Source: Prochlorococcus sp. AG-355-A09 (GTDB taxonomy: Bacteria > Cyanobacteriota > Cyanobacteriia > PCC-6307 > Cyanobiaceae). From it: 64,000 nucleotides of DNA. The stretch is taken from positions 1-64,000 of the forward strand of contig QCDG01000006.1 of the NCBI GenBank assembly GCA_003280995.1, written 5' to 3'. The notes beneath the pieces are model-generated. The model did not search any database, was not told the origin of the DNA, and saw only the letters and a program-made list of their open reading frames with translations. The stretch's first letter is position 1. Every line of letters begins with the position of its first letter. Positions 9,121-18,997 of this stretch are shown here, piece by piece. The position numbers and the translations under genes are program-made.

Positions 9121-11286
9121 TTAGTTGAGTGGAGCAACTGGAGTAGGGGTTGGTTCCGGATAAGACATGCCATTATTTTGTCCTACTCCTCTTAAAGTAA
9201 GGTTAATTCTTCCTCTACTGTCAATTTCTCTTACTCTTACAGTTACTTCATCTCCTTGTCTTACAACATCTTCGACTCTCTCAACCCTAGCTTCAGATAA
9301 TTGAGAAATGTGAACCATCCCCTCTTTACCAGGTAATATTTCTACGAAAGCACCTATTGGTATTATTCTTGTTACAACACCAGAGAAAATCTCACCCTCA
9401 TGAACTTTGCGCGTTAACCCCTCGATTATCTTTTGAGCTTCTTCTGCAGCAGCTCCGTCATGAGAAGCAATAGTTACAATGCCTCCATCTTCTATATCTA
9501 TCTTTGTATTTGTTCTTTCAGTGATTCCTTTAATAGTTCTTCCACCTGGTCCAATAACTGTTCCAATAAGCTCAGGGTCAATTCTAAAGCTTAATAGTCG
9601 GGGAGCATGAGGAGAAAGGGTTTCTTGAGGCTTGTCAATTGCTGCTTGCATCTTTTCTAAAATATGTAATCTTGCAGGACGAGCTTTTTTAATTGCATCA
9701 GAAATAATAGATACTGGTAATCCTGTGATTTTCATATCCATTTGTAACGCAGTTATTCCCTTGTCAGTTCCAGCAACTTTAAAGTCCATGTCTCCAAGAA
9801 AGTCCTCAATTCCTTGAATATCTGTTAAAATTCGAACTTCTTTACCTTCTTTGATTAAACCCATGGCAGTACCACCTACTGGTGCTTTTAAAGGGACTCC
9901 TGCATCTAATAATGAAAGAGTACTTCCACATACAGAACCCATTGAAGTAGATCCGTTGGAACTTAAAACTTCGCTAACTACCCTAAGCACATAAGGAAAT
10001 GTTTCTTTCCCAGGGAGCACAGGGATTATTGCTCTTTCCGCTAATGCTCCATGGCCAATTTCTCTTCTTCCTGGAGTTCTCATCGGTCTTGTTTCTCCCA
10101 CTGAATATGGAGGGAAATTATAGTGATGGAGATAAGTTTTTTCTGTGCTTGGATTGAGATCGTCCATTTCTTGCGCATCACTAGGAGTCCCTAATGTAGT
10201 TGTAGATAAAACTTGGGTTAAACCTCTTTGAAATAAAGCCGATCCATGGACTCTTTTTGGAAGAATTCCGGCTGAAGCAGATATTTTTCTAACTTCGTCG
10301 AGATCTCTTCCATCAACTCTTTTCCCATCATTAATGATTTGCGACCTCATTAATTTCTTGGTGAGTTTTTTAAAATCAGCACTTAATAATTTATCATTTT
10401 CTGAAAAGAGAACTTTTAATTGGTCGTTGTCTTTCAAAGATTCGATTTTACCTTGCGTCTCAACTTTTATTTTTTCGAGCTCGAGATCTCTCTCTTCCTT
10501 TGAAAGATCATATTTCTTTAAAACTAACTCAATCGGTTTTGTGCAATTTTTCTCTAAAAACGAGGGCAATGTTTTATCTACTTCAGGCTCAGATGGCTTA
10601 ATTTGTTTTATTCCTAAATCTTTTAATAAATCTTCTTGCGATTTAATAAGTTCAGTAACGGCTTCATAACCAAAATCTATAGCTTCGATAGTATCTTGCT
10701 CGGATAACTGGTTAGCACCTGCCTCAATCATCACAATTCCTTCAGGTGAACCTGCAACAACAATGTCTAAATCGCCTCTTTCTATTTCTCTATAACTTGG
10801 ATTTAAGATGAAATCATCCCCTATGAGACCAACTCTAACAGCAGCCATTGGCCCATAAAATGGAATTTCTCCAAGTAAAGTTGCTATTGAAGCACCAGTA
10901 ACAGCTAAAACATCTGCAGGAACTCTTTCATCAAGAGAAAGACAAGAGGCAACAATTTGTATCTCGTCTCTCATCCATGATGGGAAAAGTGGCCTCATTG
11001 GCCTATCAATCAATCTTGCTATTAAAGTCGCTCTTTCTGGAGGGCGACCTTCTCTTCTCATAAAACCACCAGGTATTCTTCCAGCAGCATATAGTTTCTC
11101 CTCATAATCACATATTAGAGGTAGAAAGTCTGAAGCCTCTTTTTTTGTAGTTTTTGTTGCTGTAACTAATAGAGAGGTGTCACCGCACTCAATCATTACT
11201 GATCCATTTGCTTGAGGAGCATATAGTCCTGTAGTTAGTCGTATCTCTCGTCCGTCAAACGTGATCGACTTATTTTGTCCTTCCAC
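9121..11286 (-). CDS. pnp: polyribonucleotide nucleotidyltransferase (PNPase)
   Basis: Phosphorolytic 3'-5' exoribonuclease and polymerase acting in RNA turnover, with trimer-forming RNase PH domains. The order is: first RNase PH domain ([20 protein letters not shown] onward, with [18 protein letters not shown]), helical linker, second RNase PH domain ([19 protein letters not shown]-like [54 protein letters not shown]), then KH ([20 protein letters not shown]) and S1 ([20 protein letters not shown]). 721 aa is normal. In cyanobacteria, which usually lack poly(A) polymerase, PNPase is thought also to add 3' tails; that is family knowledge. Confidence 0.98.
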   Translation of the reverse strand: MEGQNKSITFDGREIRLTTGLYAPQANGSVMIECGDTSLLVTATKTTKKEASDFLPLICDYEEKLYAAGRIPGGFMRREGRPPERATLIARLIDRPMRPLFPSWMRDEIQIVASCLSLDERVPADVLAVTGASIATLLGEIPFYGPMAAVRVGLIGDDFILNPSYREIERGDLDIVVAGSPEGIVMIEAGANQLSEQDTIEAIDFGYEAVTELIKSQEDLLKDLGIKQIKPSEPEVDKTLPSFLEKNCTKPIELVLKKYDLSKEERDLELEKIKVETQGKIESLKDNDQLKVLFSENDKLLSADFKKLTKKLMRSQIINDGKRVDGRDLDEVRKISASAGILPKRVHGSALFQRGLTQVLSTTTLGTPSDAQEMDDLNPSTEKTYLHHYNFPPYSVGETRPMRTPGRREIGHGALAERAIIPVLPGKETFPYVLRVVSEVLSSNGSTSMGSVCGSTLSLLDAGVPLKAPVGGTAMGLIKEGKEVRILTDIQGIEDFLGDMDFKVAGTDKGITALQMDMKITGLPVSIISDAIKKARPARLHILEKMQAAIDKPQETLSPHAPRLLSFRIDPELIGTVIGPGGRTIKGITERTNTKIDIEDGGIVTIASHDGAAAEEAQKIIEGLTRKVHEGEIFSGVVTRIIPIGAFVEILPGKEGMVHISQLSEARVERVEDVVRQGDEVTVRVREIDSRGRINLTLRGVGQNNGMSYPEPTPTPVAPLN

Positions 11287-11432
11287 TTTTTAAATTATTA
11301 ATCTATACATGATTTATTCTTACATTTTATAGGGACATATTGAGTAAATTATTTAGATAAGCTATAAAAATTCTTAAATTTGTTTAATCTTATATCTTAC
11401 GGAAGACAATAAAGATAAAAAACTAACTCGAA

Positions 11433-11735
11433 CTACCAACTTGATTTAACTACTCCAGGTAGCTCACCATTATGAGCTCTTTGTCTTAACTGATTCCTGC
11501 AAAGACCAAAGTCTCTGTAGACTCCTCTTGGTTTGCCAGTTGCCCAACATCTATTCCTAACTCTGTTTGGGGCAGAGTTCCTAGGCAGACCTTGTATCTT
11601 TCTATGTATTTCTAATCTTTCCATTGGCCCTTCTGCAGCATTGAATTCATCTAATAATGATTTTCTTTTTGCAGCATATTTCTGTACAAGCTTCTTGCGT
11701 TTGACTTCTCTCGCAATCATGGACTTTTTAGCCAT
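11433..11735 (-). CDS. rpsN: 30S ribosomal protein S14
   Basis: Small-subunit head protein. The 100-aa length and the single cysteines in [19 protein letters not shown], without the paired CxxC zinc ribbon of the short form, show the zinc-independent long type. The C-terminus LPGVVKSSW is the canonical S14 ending. Stand-alone gene outside the main ribosomal operon, with 146 bp of noncoding DNA between it and pnp downstream. Confidence 0.98.
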   Translation of the reverse strand: MAKKSMIAREVKRKKLVQKYAAKRKSLLDEFNAAEGPMERLEIHRKIQGLPRNSAPNRVRNRCWATGKPRGVYRDFGLCRNQLRQRAHNGELPGVVKSSW

Positions 11736-11797
11736 CTAATAAAAATTTTAATCTATTGTTTATCTTAACAGCTTGGATAACAATTTTTAAAATTTAT

Positions 11798-12877
11798 TTA
11801 TTGGTTTAATAATCTTTGTACTATTAAAAGTTGACTAGTATCTCTTATTATAAGTAGCACACTAAGTCCAACTAAAAGAAAGAAACTTGATTGAGTAACC
11901 ACCATTTGTACCTTAATTGGGACTGGTTTTCCTCTGAAACCTTCAATCAAAGTGAAAACAAGTTGTCCACCATCCAATAATGGTAAGGGTAAAGAATTGA
12001 GAACTGCTAAATTAATAGAAATTAGTGCGGCAAATATTAATATTCCAGTTCCTCCTTGTTGTGATAGTTGAGCACCAATTTCAACTATTTTGACGGGACC
12101 ACTTAATTGTTGAGCTGTTGAGGAGAAATTTGTAATTAATCCTTTATAGCCTTGTATTGTTTTTACCAAAAGTGATGAAAACTCATTATTGGTGTAATTA
12201 AAAAGTTCGAATATGTTGTTTGTCTTTTTAGTTTCTTTTTTTATATTAGGTTGTAATTGAGCCCCTATTGTACCCTTCCCATCTATGTTTTTTGGGACCA
12301 AAGTTAAATCTTTCAGAACTCCATCTCTATCAATTGTTATCGAAATTGGATTCTCTGATGCATTTTGAATCTCTTTTACTAAAGAAGAAACTGCTTGATC
12401 GCCAACTCCTAAAATATTGCTTTCAATTTTTAAGATTTTATCCCCTGCTTGTAATCCAGCAAGAGAAGCAGGCTTCTCGGGCTGAGTAGCCAAAACTAAA
12501 ATGCCAGGCTCGGGATCAAATGGAATTCCAATAGTAGTTACATTTAAAATCAAGATAGTATAGGCAAGAATTAAGTTAGCAAATACCCCAGCTGATATAA
12601 CAATTACTCTTTGAATAACTGGCCTATTTTTTAAAAGATTTGGATCTTTAGGGTCAATATTATTTATTTCTTCATCAGGGAAGGAAACAAAGCCCCCTAA
12701 TGGAAAGGCTCTAAGTGAATAGGTTATGTTTTTATATCTTTTCTGAATTATGGATGGTCCAAAACCAATTGAAAATCCATCAACATAGATACCTTGCAAA
12801 ATTGCAGCAAGAAAATGTCCCATCTCATGAAAAAAAATGAGAAATCCAAGAACTGTGATTGAGGTTAAAACGTTCAT
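11798..12877 (-). CDS. rseP: site-2 protease family zinc metalloprotease (RseP-like)
   Basis: Membrane-embedded M50 protease that cleaves transmembrane substrates, in other bacteria anti-sigma factors. The zinc-binding HEMGH lies at the N-terminus within IFFHEMGHFLAAILQGI, followed by GFGPSI and FPLGGFVSFPDEE. A PDZ domain spans roughly 130-200 (GIPFDPEPGILVLATQ, PASLAGLQAGDKILKIES). The second active-site motif appears as NSLPLPLLDGGQLVF. 359 aa is typical for cyanobacteria. It starts 10 bp after the end of serS, so the two are probably one transcript. The actual substrate in this organism is unknown. Confidence 0.93.
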   Translation of the reverse strand: MNVLTSITVLGFLIFFHEMGHFLAAILQGIYVDGFSIGFGPSIIQKRYKNITYSLRAFPLGGFVSFPDEEINNIDPKDPNLLKNRPVIQRVIVISAGVFANLILAYTILILNVTTIGIPFDPEPGILVLATQPEKPASLAGLQAGDKILKIESNILGVGDQAVSSLVKEIQNASENPISITIDRDGVLKDLTLVPKNIDGKGTIGAQLQPNIKKETKKTNNIFELFNYTNNEFSSLLVKTIQGYKGLITNFSSTAQQLSGPVKIVEIGAQLSQQGGTGILIFAALISINLAVLNSLPLPLLDGGQLVFTLIEGFRGKPVPIKVQMVVTQSSFFLLVGLSVLLIIRDTSQLLIVQRLLNQ

Positions 12878-12886
12878 TTAATTATA

Positions 12887-14164
12887 TTAAGCAGTTTTTA
12901 AAATATTTGATCCAAAATATGGAGCTAGAGCATCTGGAATTCTTACGCTCCCATCTGTTTGCTGGCCATTCTCAAGAATAGCAGCCATAGTTCTTCCAAT
13001 CGCAAGCCCACTACCATTTAAGGTGTGCAGATATGTATTTTTTTTATCAATTTTTGCTCTTATTGATGATCTACGGGCTTGAAAGTCTAAACAATTGCTA
13101 CAACTTGAAATTTCTCTATAACATTTACTACTTGGTAGCCAGACTTCAAGATCAAAAGTTCTGCTTGAAGAAAAACCTAAGTCTCCAGTGCAAATATCAA
13201 CTAATCTATAAGGTAGATTGAGCTTTTTTAAAATACTTTCTGCATCTAAAGTAATCTTTTTATGAGCTTCAATAGATTTACTTGGATCACAAAACCAATA
13301 AAGTTCAACTTTATTAAATTGATGAAGTCTTATTAAACCTTTAGTATCCCTTCCATAACTTCCGGCTTCTCTCCTAAAACATGGGCTGTATGCAACATAC
13401 TTGAGGGGTAATTGCTTTGAATCAATAATATCATTTCTATGAAAAGCAGTTAGTGGAACTTCAGCAGTGGGAGAAAGCCACAGGTCGTCATTAGAACACT
13501 TAAAGCTTTCATTTGAAAATTTAGGTAATTGACCAGATCCGGTAAGACTTTCTGAATTAACTAAAGCTGGAGGCATTAACTCTAAATAACCATTGCTAGT
13601 ATGCATGTCGAGCATAAAATTTATTAATGCTCTCTCTAATCTTGCCCCATTACCAATAAGTGTAATAAAACGACTTTTTGAAATTTTAGTTGATTTGACA
13701 GAGTCAAAAAGATTAAGACTTTCGCCTATTTCCCAGTGAGATTTAAGATTTTCTGTTAGTAACGGATCTCCCCAAGTTTTTACTTGGACATTATGACTTT
13801 CATCTTTTCCAATAGGAGCATCTTTGCTAGGTAAATTTGGCAAATTACAAATTTCATTATGAATATTTTTATCTAAGGTTCTTTTTTTTTCTTCAAATTC
13901 TGAAATTTTTGTCCTGTATTCATTTCCTTTTTTCTTTAAATTATTTACTTCTGGAGAATCATTGTTTTTAGATTTGCTGATTTCTTGACCGATCAATTTA
14001 CTTAACTTTTTACTCTCAGATTGGAGACTGGATATTTCTATATCAATTTCTTTTTTTTGAAGAGTTAATTCTTGTATTTGGGAAATATTAAAAACTTTTC
14101 CTCTTAGGGATAAACTTTCTTCAACTGAAGTTGGATTTTCTCTTATTAATTTTTGATCTAACAC
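12887..14164 (-). CDS. serS: seryl-tRNA synthetase
   Basis: Class II aminoacyl-tRNA synthetase charging tRNA-Ser. An N-terminal coiled-coil arm (residues about 30-105, rich in K/E/L) binds the long variable arm of tRNA-Ser. The catalytic core shows motif 2 as [22 protein letters not shown] and motif 3 as [16 protein letters not shown]. 425 aa fits. A substrate tRNA-Ser(CGA) lies elsewhere in this window. Probably transcribed with the rseP gene 10 bp downstream. Confidence 0.98.
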   Translation of the reverse strand: MLDQKLIRENPTSVEESLSLRGKVFNISQIQELTLQKKEIDIEISSLQSESKKLSKLIGQEISKSKNNDSPEVNNLKKKGNEYRTKISEFEEKKRTLDKNIHNEICNLPNLPSKDAPIGKDESHNVQVKTWGDPLLTENLKSHWEIGESLNLFDSVKSTKISKSRFITLIGNGARLERALINFMLDMHTSNGYLELMPPALVNSESLTGSGQLPKFSNESFKCSNDDLWLSPTAEVPLTAFHRNDIIDSKQLPLKYVAYSPCFRREAGSYGRDTKGLIRLHQFNKVELYWFCDPSKSIEAHKKITLDAESILKKLNLPYRLVDICTGDLGFSSSRTFDLEVWLPSSKCYREISSCSNCLDFQARRSSIRAKIDKKNTYLHTLNGSGLAIGRTMAAILENGQQTDGSVRIPDALAPYFGSNILKTA

Positions 14165-14286
14165 TATTTTTTTTTATACCTTAATTAAACTAGTTAATCT
14201 AAATTCATTATTAGGGATTTTTGACTAAAAATTAACTAAATTAATGATTCCTAACTTACGGAGTATTTTTAGATAAAATTTTTTTG

Positions 14287-15753
14287 CTATGTGGCAGGTC
14301 TAGCCCGTCCTGAAGTTGACCATTCTTTTAGTAACTTAATTTGCTCCTTAGCTGTTCTAGATAAGGGAACTAATTCAGAAACTGCCTTTATTAAATCTTT
14401 CTCCATAAGTTCTCTATTTTCAGAGAATGAAATATGCATCCCCTCTATCACTGCTTGTTCAAGTTCTGCGCCTGAAAATCCATCTGTTCTATCGATGATA
14501 GTGGAAAGAGGAAAACTGTAACTTGGTCTTCTTTTTTTTAAATGCAAATCCAGAATACTTAATCTTTCTTCGGAATTTGGTAAATCAAGAAAAAATATCT
14601 CATCAAATCTACCTTTTCTCAATAATTCAGCAGGAAGCTTATCTATAGCATTGGCGGTAGCTATGACAAATACGGCGGATTCTTTTTCAGCCATCCAAGT
14701 TAGCAAACTTGCCAAAACCCTTTGACTTGTTCCTCCATCACTTCTGGCATCGCCGCCAAATCCTTTGTCAATTTCATCGATCCAAAGAATACAAGGAGAC
14801 ATGGCCTCAGCTCTTAATATTGCTTCTCTTGTTCTTGCCTCGCTTGAACCAACAAGGCTAGAAAATAGTCTTCCAACATCCAGCCTAAGAAGAGGCATTG
14901 ACCAACTCTTAGAAATTGATTTCGCGGTTAGCGATTTCCCTGTTCCTTGCGCTCCAACGAGTAAGACTCCCTTAGGAATAGGTAATCCATAGTCTCTAGC
15001 TTCTTTAGAAAAGGCCCTGTATCTTTGATTAAGCCAAACTTTTAAAACATTTAAACCGCCAATATCATCTTGACTTGATTTAGCTTCGAAAAATTCTAAA
15101 ATTTCACTTCTGGCGATCACTTGTTTTTTCTCTTCAAGAATATCTTTAATATCTTCTTTACTTATTTTTCCTCTTTGAGCAAGAGCCTTTGCAGTGACTT
15201 GCTTTACTTTTATTTCGGTAAGTCCACTTGAAGCTATAGAAAGTTCGTTTAAGTCTTGTTCCTCCAGATTTGAATTGGTGTTGTTAGCAATTTGTTTTAT
15301 TAGATTTTTCAATTCTCTTTGATCAGGTAAAGGTAAATTTACAATTGTCATTAATTCATCCAACTCTTCTGATGAGGGAAATAAATGAGAACTAATAATT
15401 AAATTATGACTAGTTTTTTTAAGCGCTGAGGATAGTTCTTTAATTGTTCTATTGATAGATGGATCATCATAAAATTTATGAAAATCTTTAACTAGTAAAA
15501 CTGTTGAAACTTCAGGATTTAATTCTTTAAGCCAATTAAGTACTCCTAACGGATTGTTTGAAAATTTACCTTCTTCATTTATTAATCCTTTTATACCGCT
15601 AACGCAATCCCATGAAACGAATCTTTTTATATTTAGTCTTTCACAAGAAAAATTAACTAATTTCTCTAATCTTTCCTCTTCCTTAGTCCTTATCCAAATT
15701 AATGAGGTCCTTGATTTTATGAGTAATTCTAAATTTCTACACCAAGAATTCAT
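14287..15753 (-). CDS. AAA-family ATPase, Ycf46-like
   Basis: Cyanobacterial/plastid Ycf46-type AAA ATPase of 488 aa. The N-terminal half (1-240) is poorly conserved and includes a degenerate ATPase-like segment. The C-terminal AAA module has Walker A GAQGTGKSLTAKS at about 258, Walker B CILWIDEIDKGFGGD near 316, sensor-1 VIATANAID and the arginine-finger region LLRKGRFDEIFFLDLP. In other cyanobacteria Ycf46 has been linked to carbon-supply responses, but no function can be read here. It ends with RARPAT and sits 15 bp downstream of yidC. Confidence 0.88.
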   Translation of the reverse strand: MNSWCRNLELLIKSRTSLIWIRTKEEERLEKLVNFSCERLNIKRFVSWDCVSGIKGLINEEGKFSNNPLGVLNWLKELNPEVSTVLLVKDFHKFYDDPSINRTIKELSSALKKTSHNLIISSHLFPSSEELDELMTIVNLPLPDQRELKNLIKQIANNTNSNLEEQDLNELSIASSGLTEIKVKQVTAKALAQRGKISKEDIKDILEEKKQVIARSEILEFFEAKSSQDDIGGLNVLKVWLNQRYRAFSKEARDYGLPIPKGVLLVGAQGTGKSLTAKSISKSWSMPLLRLDVGRLFSSLVGSSEARTREAILRAEAMSPCILWIDEIDKGFGGDARSDGGTSQRVLASLLTWMAEKESAVFVIATANAIDKLPAELLRKGRFDEIFFLDLPNSEERLSILDLHLKKRRPSYSFPLSTIIDRTDGFSGAELEQAVIEGMHISFSENRELMEKDLIKAVSELVPLSRTAKEQIKLLKEWSTSGRARPAT

Positions 15754-15768
15754 TATTTAAGGTTAAGA

Positions 15769-16911
15769 CTATTTTTTACTGTTAGGCTCGAAAGGTAATC
15801 TTTTATCTGAGATGGTTGAAGCAGAAGTTGTTATTACTTCATTTTTTGCTAATAATTGTTGATCCAAAATTTTCTGTAAATTCTCAGGAAGAGCTTCTTT
15901 ATTAAGCAGAAAAGTCTGGAATGCCTGGAAAATATTAGCGACAACCATGTAGAGTAAGACTCCAGCTGGTAGTGGGAAAAACAGAAACATTCCAGTTATC
16001 ATAACTGGTGTAATTTTATTTGCTGTTGATTGCTGTGGATTCGCAGGCATGCCCTGGCTTGATAAAACTTGCGAGAGAAGTAAGGTTAATCCAAAGGCGC
16101 CGACTAATGCAGCAATATCCCAATTAATTGCTCCATCTACGTAAAAACCGACTTGACCAAGAGCTTTAATAAATAAAAAACCACTTTTAGCAGCTAGACC
16201 AGGGATTTTCGCCTCAATTGTTGCATCACCCGGTTTAATTGCTGTTACTATACCGTCTTGGGAAACTTTAAGATTTTCGGAACCTTTAGAGACCTTCCAA
16301 GTAGGGAGGAATTTAGATCCGTTGTCGTATTTAGATAAAACTTCCGAATAGCTATTGCCATTTGTTGTTTGTAAATTTACTTTTATGGAATCTTCTGTTC
16401 CTAATTTTGTTCCGCCAGGGATCGTTGCTACAACAGGAAAATGTGATTTTTCTGTAATAAATATAGAGTGTCGTGGGGATTTGTAAGGTTTGGGATCGAT
16501 AGCTGCCACTTGATCCTGTGGAACGACCTTGAGATTTATGTTGTAGGGGACATCAGCGAATGGAGAACCTCTTAGAGTTGCAAACAATGCAAATAGCACG
16601 GGCATCTGGACAATTAATGGAAGGCAACCAGCGAGGGGACTGCCAAACTCATTCATTAATTTTCCAAGTTCTTCTTGCTGTTTCTTTGGATCACCTGAAA
16701 ACTTAGATTTTATTTCTGCTTGCCTTTTCTGCATTACTGGTTGGGCAATCTTCATCCTCCTTGCGCTTCTTATGGAACCAGCGCTTAAAGGAAAAAGTGC
16801 AATTCTTATTACGACTGTCAATGCAACAATCGCCAAACCATAACTAGGGACTAAACCGTAGAAAAAATCTAGAATCGGGATAAGTAGTTTTTCAGAAATG
16901 AACCCTATCAC
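15769..16911 (-). CDS. yidC: YidC/Oxa1 membrane protein insertase with extra-membrane Ig-like insert
   Basis: Inserts proteins into thylakoid and cytoplasmic membranes. The core is recognisable: [20 protein letters not shown] at 31-50 with the hydrophilic-groove arginine, then [35 protein letters not shown] and the late helices [20 protein letters not shown]. Unusual is a loop of roughly 130 residues (about 122-250) between the second and third core helices. Its end, [20 protein letters not shown] followed by [12 protein letters not shown], looks like a Big_2 (bacterial Ig-like) domain. The gene heads yidC-ycf46 and follows the PH protein, rnpA and rpmH, a classical ribosome/membrane cluster. 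Confidence 0.95.
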   Translation of the reverse strand: MIGFISEKLLIPILDFFYGLVPSYGLAIVALTVVIRIALFPLSAGSIRSARRMKIAQPVMQKRQAEIKSKFSGDPKKQQEELGKLMNEFGSPLAGCLPLIVQMPVLFALFATLRGSPFADVPYNINLKVVPQDQVAAIDPKPYKSPRHSIFITEKSHFPVVATIPGGTKLGTEDSIKVNLQTTNGNSYSEVLSKYDNGSKFLPTWKVSKGSENLKVSQDGIVTAIKPGDATIEAKIPGLAAKSGFLFIKALGQVGFYVDGAINWDIAALVGAFGLTLLLSQVLSSQGMPANPQQSTANKITPVMITGMFLFFPLPAGVLLYMVVANIFQAFQTFLLNKEALPENLQKILDQQLLAKNEVITTSASTISDKRLPFEPNSKK

Positions 16912-16983
16912 GATGTTAAAAAGAGTGTAATTTTACTAGACATTTTATTTTACAGGAAAAGAAGATTTTTGTAATTAATTTAT

Positions 16984-17397
16984 TTAGGATTTAGTAGCAA
17001 ATCCTTCTACCTCGTTGAGATTTGGTATTTGAGACCTTGTATTTATATTTTCTTCAATAAATTTTTGTTTTTCCCTGAATAAAGGCAATGATTTCATTTC
17101 AACCTTTGATCCATCGTTGAGGATAAGAACCATATCACCATATGAACCGAATCCCCTTGGAATAGATCTGATTTCTTCAATATTACTTAATGAGACTTGT
17201 GTTTTGTTTTTACCAAACCAGCCACCATCAATGGTGATTCTTTTGTTTGTAATTTTATATCTCAACCACAATGCTCTAACTATTGCGGCGAAGGTAAATG
17301 GCAAACCAAGTATAGTTATTCCTGCTAGTAGATTTATTATTAAATCACTTTTAGCAGGACCTCCTTCATAAAAGGTTTCTTCATTCATGTTAATCAT
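16984..17397 (-). CDS. PH-domain membrane protein of the rnpA-yidC cluster
   Basis: A 137-aa protein with two close hydrophobic helices near the N-terminus (residues 17-48) followed by a bacterial PH-like domain (bPH2/YdbS type): YKITNKRITIDGGWFGKNKT, VSLSNIEEIRSIPRGFGSYG, DMVLILNDGSKVEMKSLP. The function is unknown; the position between rnpA and yidC suggests a role with membrane insertion. Its ATG overlaps the rnpA stop by four bases, so it is translationally coupled to rnpA. Confidence 0.85.
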   Translation of the reverse strand: MINMNEETFYEGGPAKSDLIINLLAGITILGLPFTFAAIVRALWLRYKITNKRITIDGGWFGKNKTQVSLSNIEEIRSIPRGFGSYGDMVLILNDGSKVEMKSLPLFREKQKFIEENINTRSQIPNLNEVEGFATKS

Positions 17398-17780
17398 TTG
17401 ATTAGATGAGATTTGAACATTAAATTTTGGAATTCCTCCAAAAGTCTACTTTTATCATTGCAGAAATCCCCAAATTTAAGGTTAACAAGTAACCAATAAG
17501 GTTTGTGGTTATTAATTTTTTGAATATTTGTTAATAACCACTCTTGCAGAATTCTTCTTAATTTATTTCTTTCTACAGCTTTTTTTGAAACTTTTTTGCT
17601 AATAGCAATTGCAACTCTAAAATTGTTGGAGGTTTTTGTGAACTTATGGGTCAATAGTATTGCTGGATTAGATCTTGCAACTTTAAATGTCATTAATTTC
17701 CCATGGTATGTTTGGGAATTTTTGTATATATAATTAAAAGTCCTGTGACCTTTTAAACGCATATCCTTAGGTAAGGCCAT
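17394..17780 (-). CDS. rnpA: ribonuclease P protein component
   Basis: Basic protein subunit of RNase P, which trims the 5' leader of pre-tRNAs. MALPKDMRLKGHRTFNYIYK at the start and the RNR-type motif AISKKVSKKAVERNKLRRIL near residues 80-99 are characteristic. 128 aa is normal. The gene follows rpmH by 12 bp and overlaps the PH-domain gene by four bases, the near-universal rpmH-rnpA-...-yidC order. The RNA partner rnpB is not in this window. Confidence 0.96.
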   Translation of the reverse strand: MALPKDMRLKGHRTFNYIYKNSQTYHGKLMTFKVARSNPAILLTHKFTKTSNNFRVAIAISKKVSKKAVERNKLRRILQEWLLTNIQKINNHKPYWLLVNLKFGDFCNDKSRLLEEFQNLMFKSHLIK

Positions 17781-17792
17781 TAAAATTAAGAT

Positions 17793-17930
17793 TTATACAG
17801 CTATTCTTTCTCTACCTTTTTGTCTTCTGCTTTTAATAACTCTTCTACCTGTATGAGAACGCATTCTTACTCTAAAACCAGATACACGTTTTCTTTTTCT
17901 TGAAGTTCCGCCAAAGGTTCTTTTAGTCAT
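17793..17930 (-). CDS. rpmH: 50S ribosomal protein L34
   Basis: A 45-aa, extremely basic protein beginning [20 protein letters not shown], with [19 protein letters not shown] in the middle and ending RIAV. This is a textbook L34, with the TxGR turn. The ATG is at 17930 and the stop at 17793. First gene of the rpmH-rnpA-PH protein-yidC cluster. Confidence 0.97.
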
Positions 17931-17960
17931 TTGTTTAGTTATCCTTATTTAATTTATCAT

Positions 17961-18536
17961 CTAATCGATCACTATAGTCCAGCTTCCTAAATAACTTGAA
18001 AATGATTTGCCTTTAGGTTGCCCAAATGAATGAAATTGATATAAGCCTGATTTTTTTGGATTAAAGATTTTAAAGACAATTGCATAACTGTCTTTGTCAG
18101 CAGGAATTGGGCTGTAGGGGTAAATATCCAGTGAACGTAAGCCTGATTCATCAGTCTTGATTTCGAAATCAGCTGGAATGTCTTCTAAACATTTAGTTCT
18201 ACCCTCAAAACCACCTATTTTTACTTTGCAAAAACTAATTTTTTCATCATTTAGAGTGGATTTAAAGGTCTTAGGAATTGCTAGATTAATTTTTAAGAGA
18301 TCAGTTCTTCTATCAGATGGCCTCAAGAAAAAATAAATTGAATTTCTAAATCTCCTTTTATTTTCTTTTTGAAACCACTTTAATCTTCTATAACTATCGT
18401 CTTGATTCCACTGAAATTCTAACCCTGCTTTAACATCTTGGATTTTATAAAAGGGAAATAAAACTAAAATTGTAGGGACAATAAAAAATCTTAAAATTTT
18501 AAGTTTTAAAGGAAATTTCTTTGCGATTTTTAACAT
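17961..18536 (-). CDS. DUF2808 exported protein
   Basis: Cyanobacterial DUF2808 protein of 191 aa, function unknown. A basic N-terminus followed by a hydrophobic stretch (FFIVPTILVLFPFYK, residues 17-31) looks like a signal peptide or anchor. The body has the family features: an extended beta region with LAIPKTFKSTL, FEGRTKCLEDIP and SLDIYPYSPIPADKDSYAIV, ending in LGSWTIVID. It is 30 bp upstream of rpmH and shares its direction, so co-transcription is possible. Probably a periplasmic or outer-envelope protein. Confidence 0.75.
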   Translation of the reverse strand: MLKIAKKFPLKLKILRFFIVPTILVLFPFYKIQDVKAGLEFQWNQDDSYRRLKWFQKENKRRFRNSIYFFLRPSDRRTDLLKINLAIPKTFKSTLNDEKISFCKVKIGGFEGRTKCLEDIPADFEIKTDESGLRSLDIYPYSPIPADKDSYAIVFKIFNPKKSGLYQFHSFGQPKGKSFSSYLGSWTIVID

Positions 18537-18607
18537 TATATGGGGTGGAATTAAAAGGTTGAGTGCGTACTATTCAAATTTAAATCATAAAAATAATTTC
18601 ACTAAGG

Positions 18608-18991
18608 TTAACATCTATCTGTCCTTAATTTTGCAGCGCCTTTTAAATAAGGATGCTTTATTACATAATTTGGCGGCAATAAAACTTGAGCCATTATTCT
18701 TATACAAAAATCAACATCATCGGATACGTGCATTTGTTGGCAGTCTAAAAAGGCTACTGAATCAAGTCCATTAAATTTTCTTGCAATTGAAGCTGGGAAA
18801 CATGCATTTAAATCTTTTGTCGCTGTGAATGTAATGGATAATATGTTCGTCTTAATTAGATTGTTTCGTGAAATTAATTCATCAATTAATTCCACTACTG
18901 CAACTTCTATTTCCCTAACAGAATTCCCAGATGCTGTTGTGGCTCCACGAATAAATGAAATTTTATAATCATCTTTCATTTTTTCATACAT
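18608..18991 (-). CDS. aroH: chorismate mutase, AroH type
   Basis: Trimeric AroH-class enzyme converting chorismate to prephenate for phenylalanine and tyrosine. Family motifs are RGATTASGNSVREIEVAVVE near 15-34, LSITFTATKDLNACFPA near 50-66 and the VAFLDCQQMHV segment near 77-87. A key arginine, the R of RGATT, is present. 127 aa is normal for AroH. It follows sppA by 6 bp on the same strand. Confidence 0.94.
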   Translation of the reverse strand: MYEKMKDDYKISFIRGATTASGNSVREIEVAVVELIDELISRNNLIKTNILSITFTATKDLNACFPASIARKFNGLDSVAFLDCQQMHVSDDVDFCIRIMAQVLLPPNYVIKHPYLKGAAKLRTDRC

Positions 18992-18997
18992 ATCGAT

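Noticed and set aside
10334-10669. A 111-codon plus-strand frame
   Set aside because: Antisense shadow of pnp; serine- and phenylalanine-rich as expected for the complement of an AT-rich gene.
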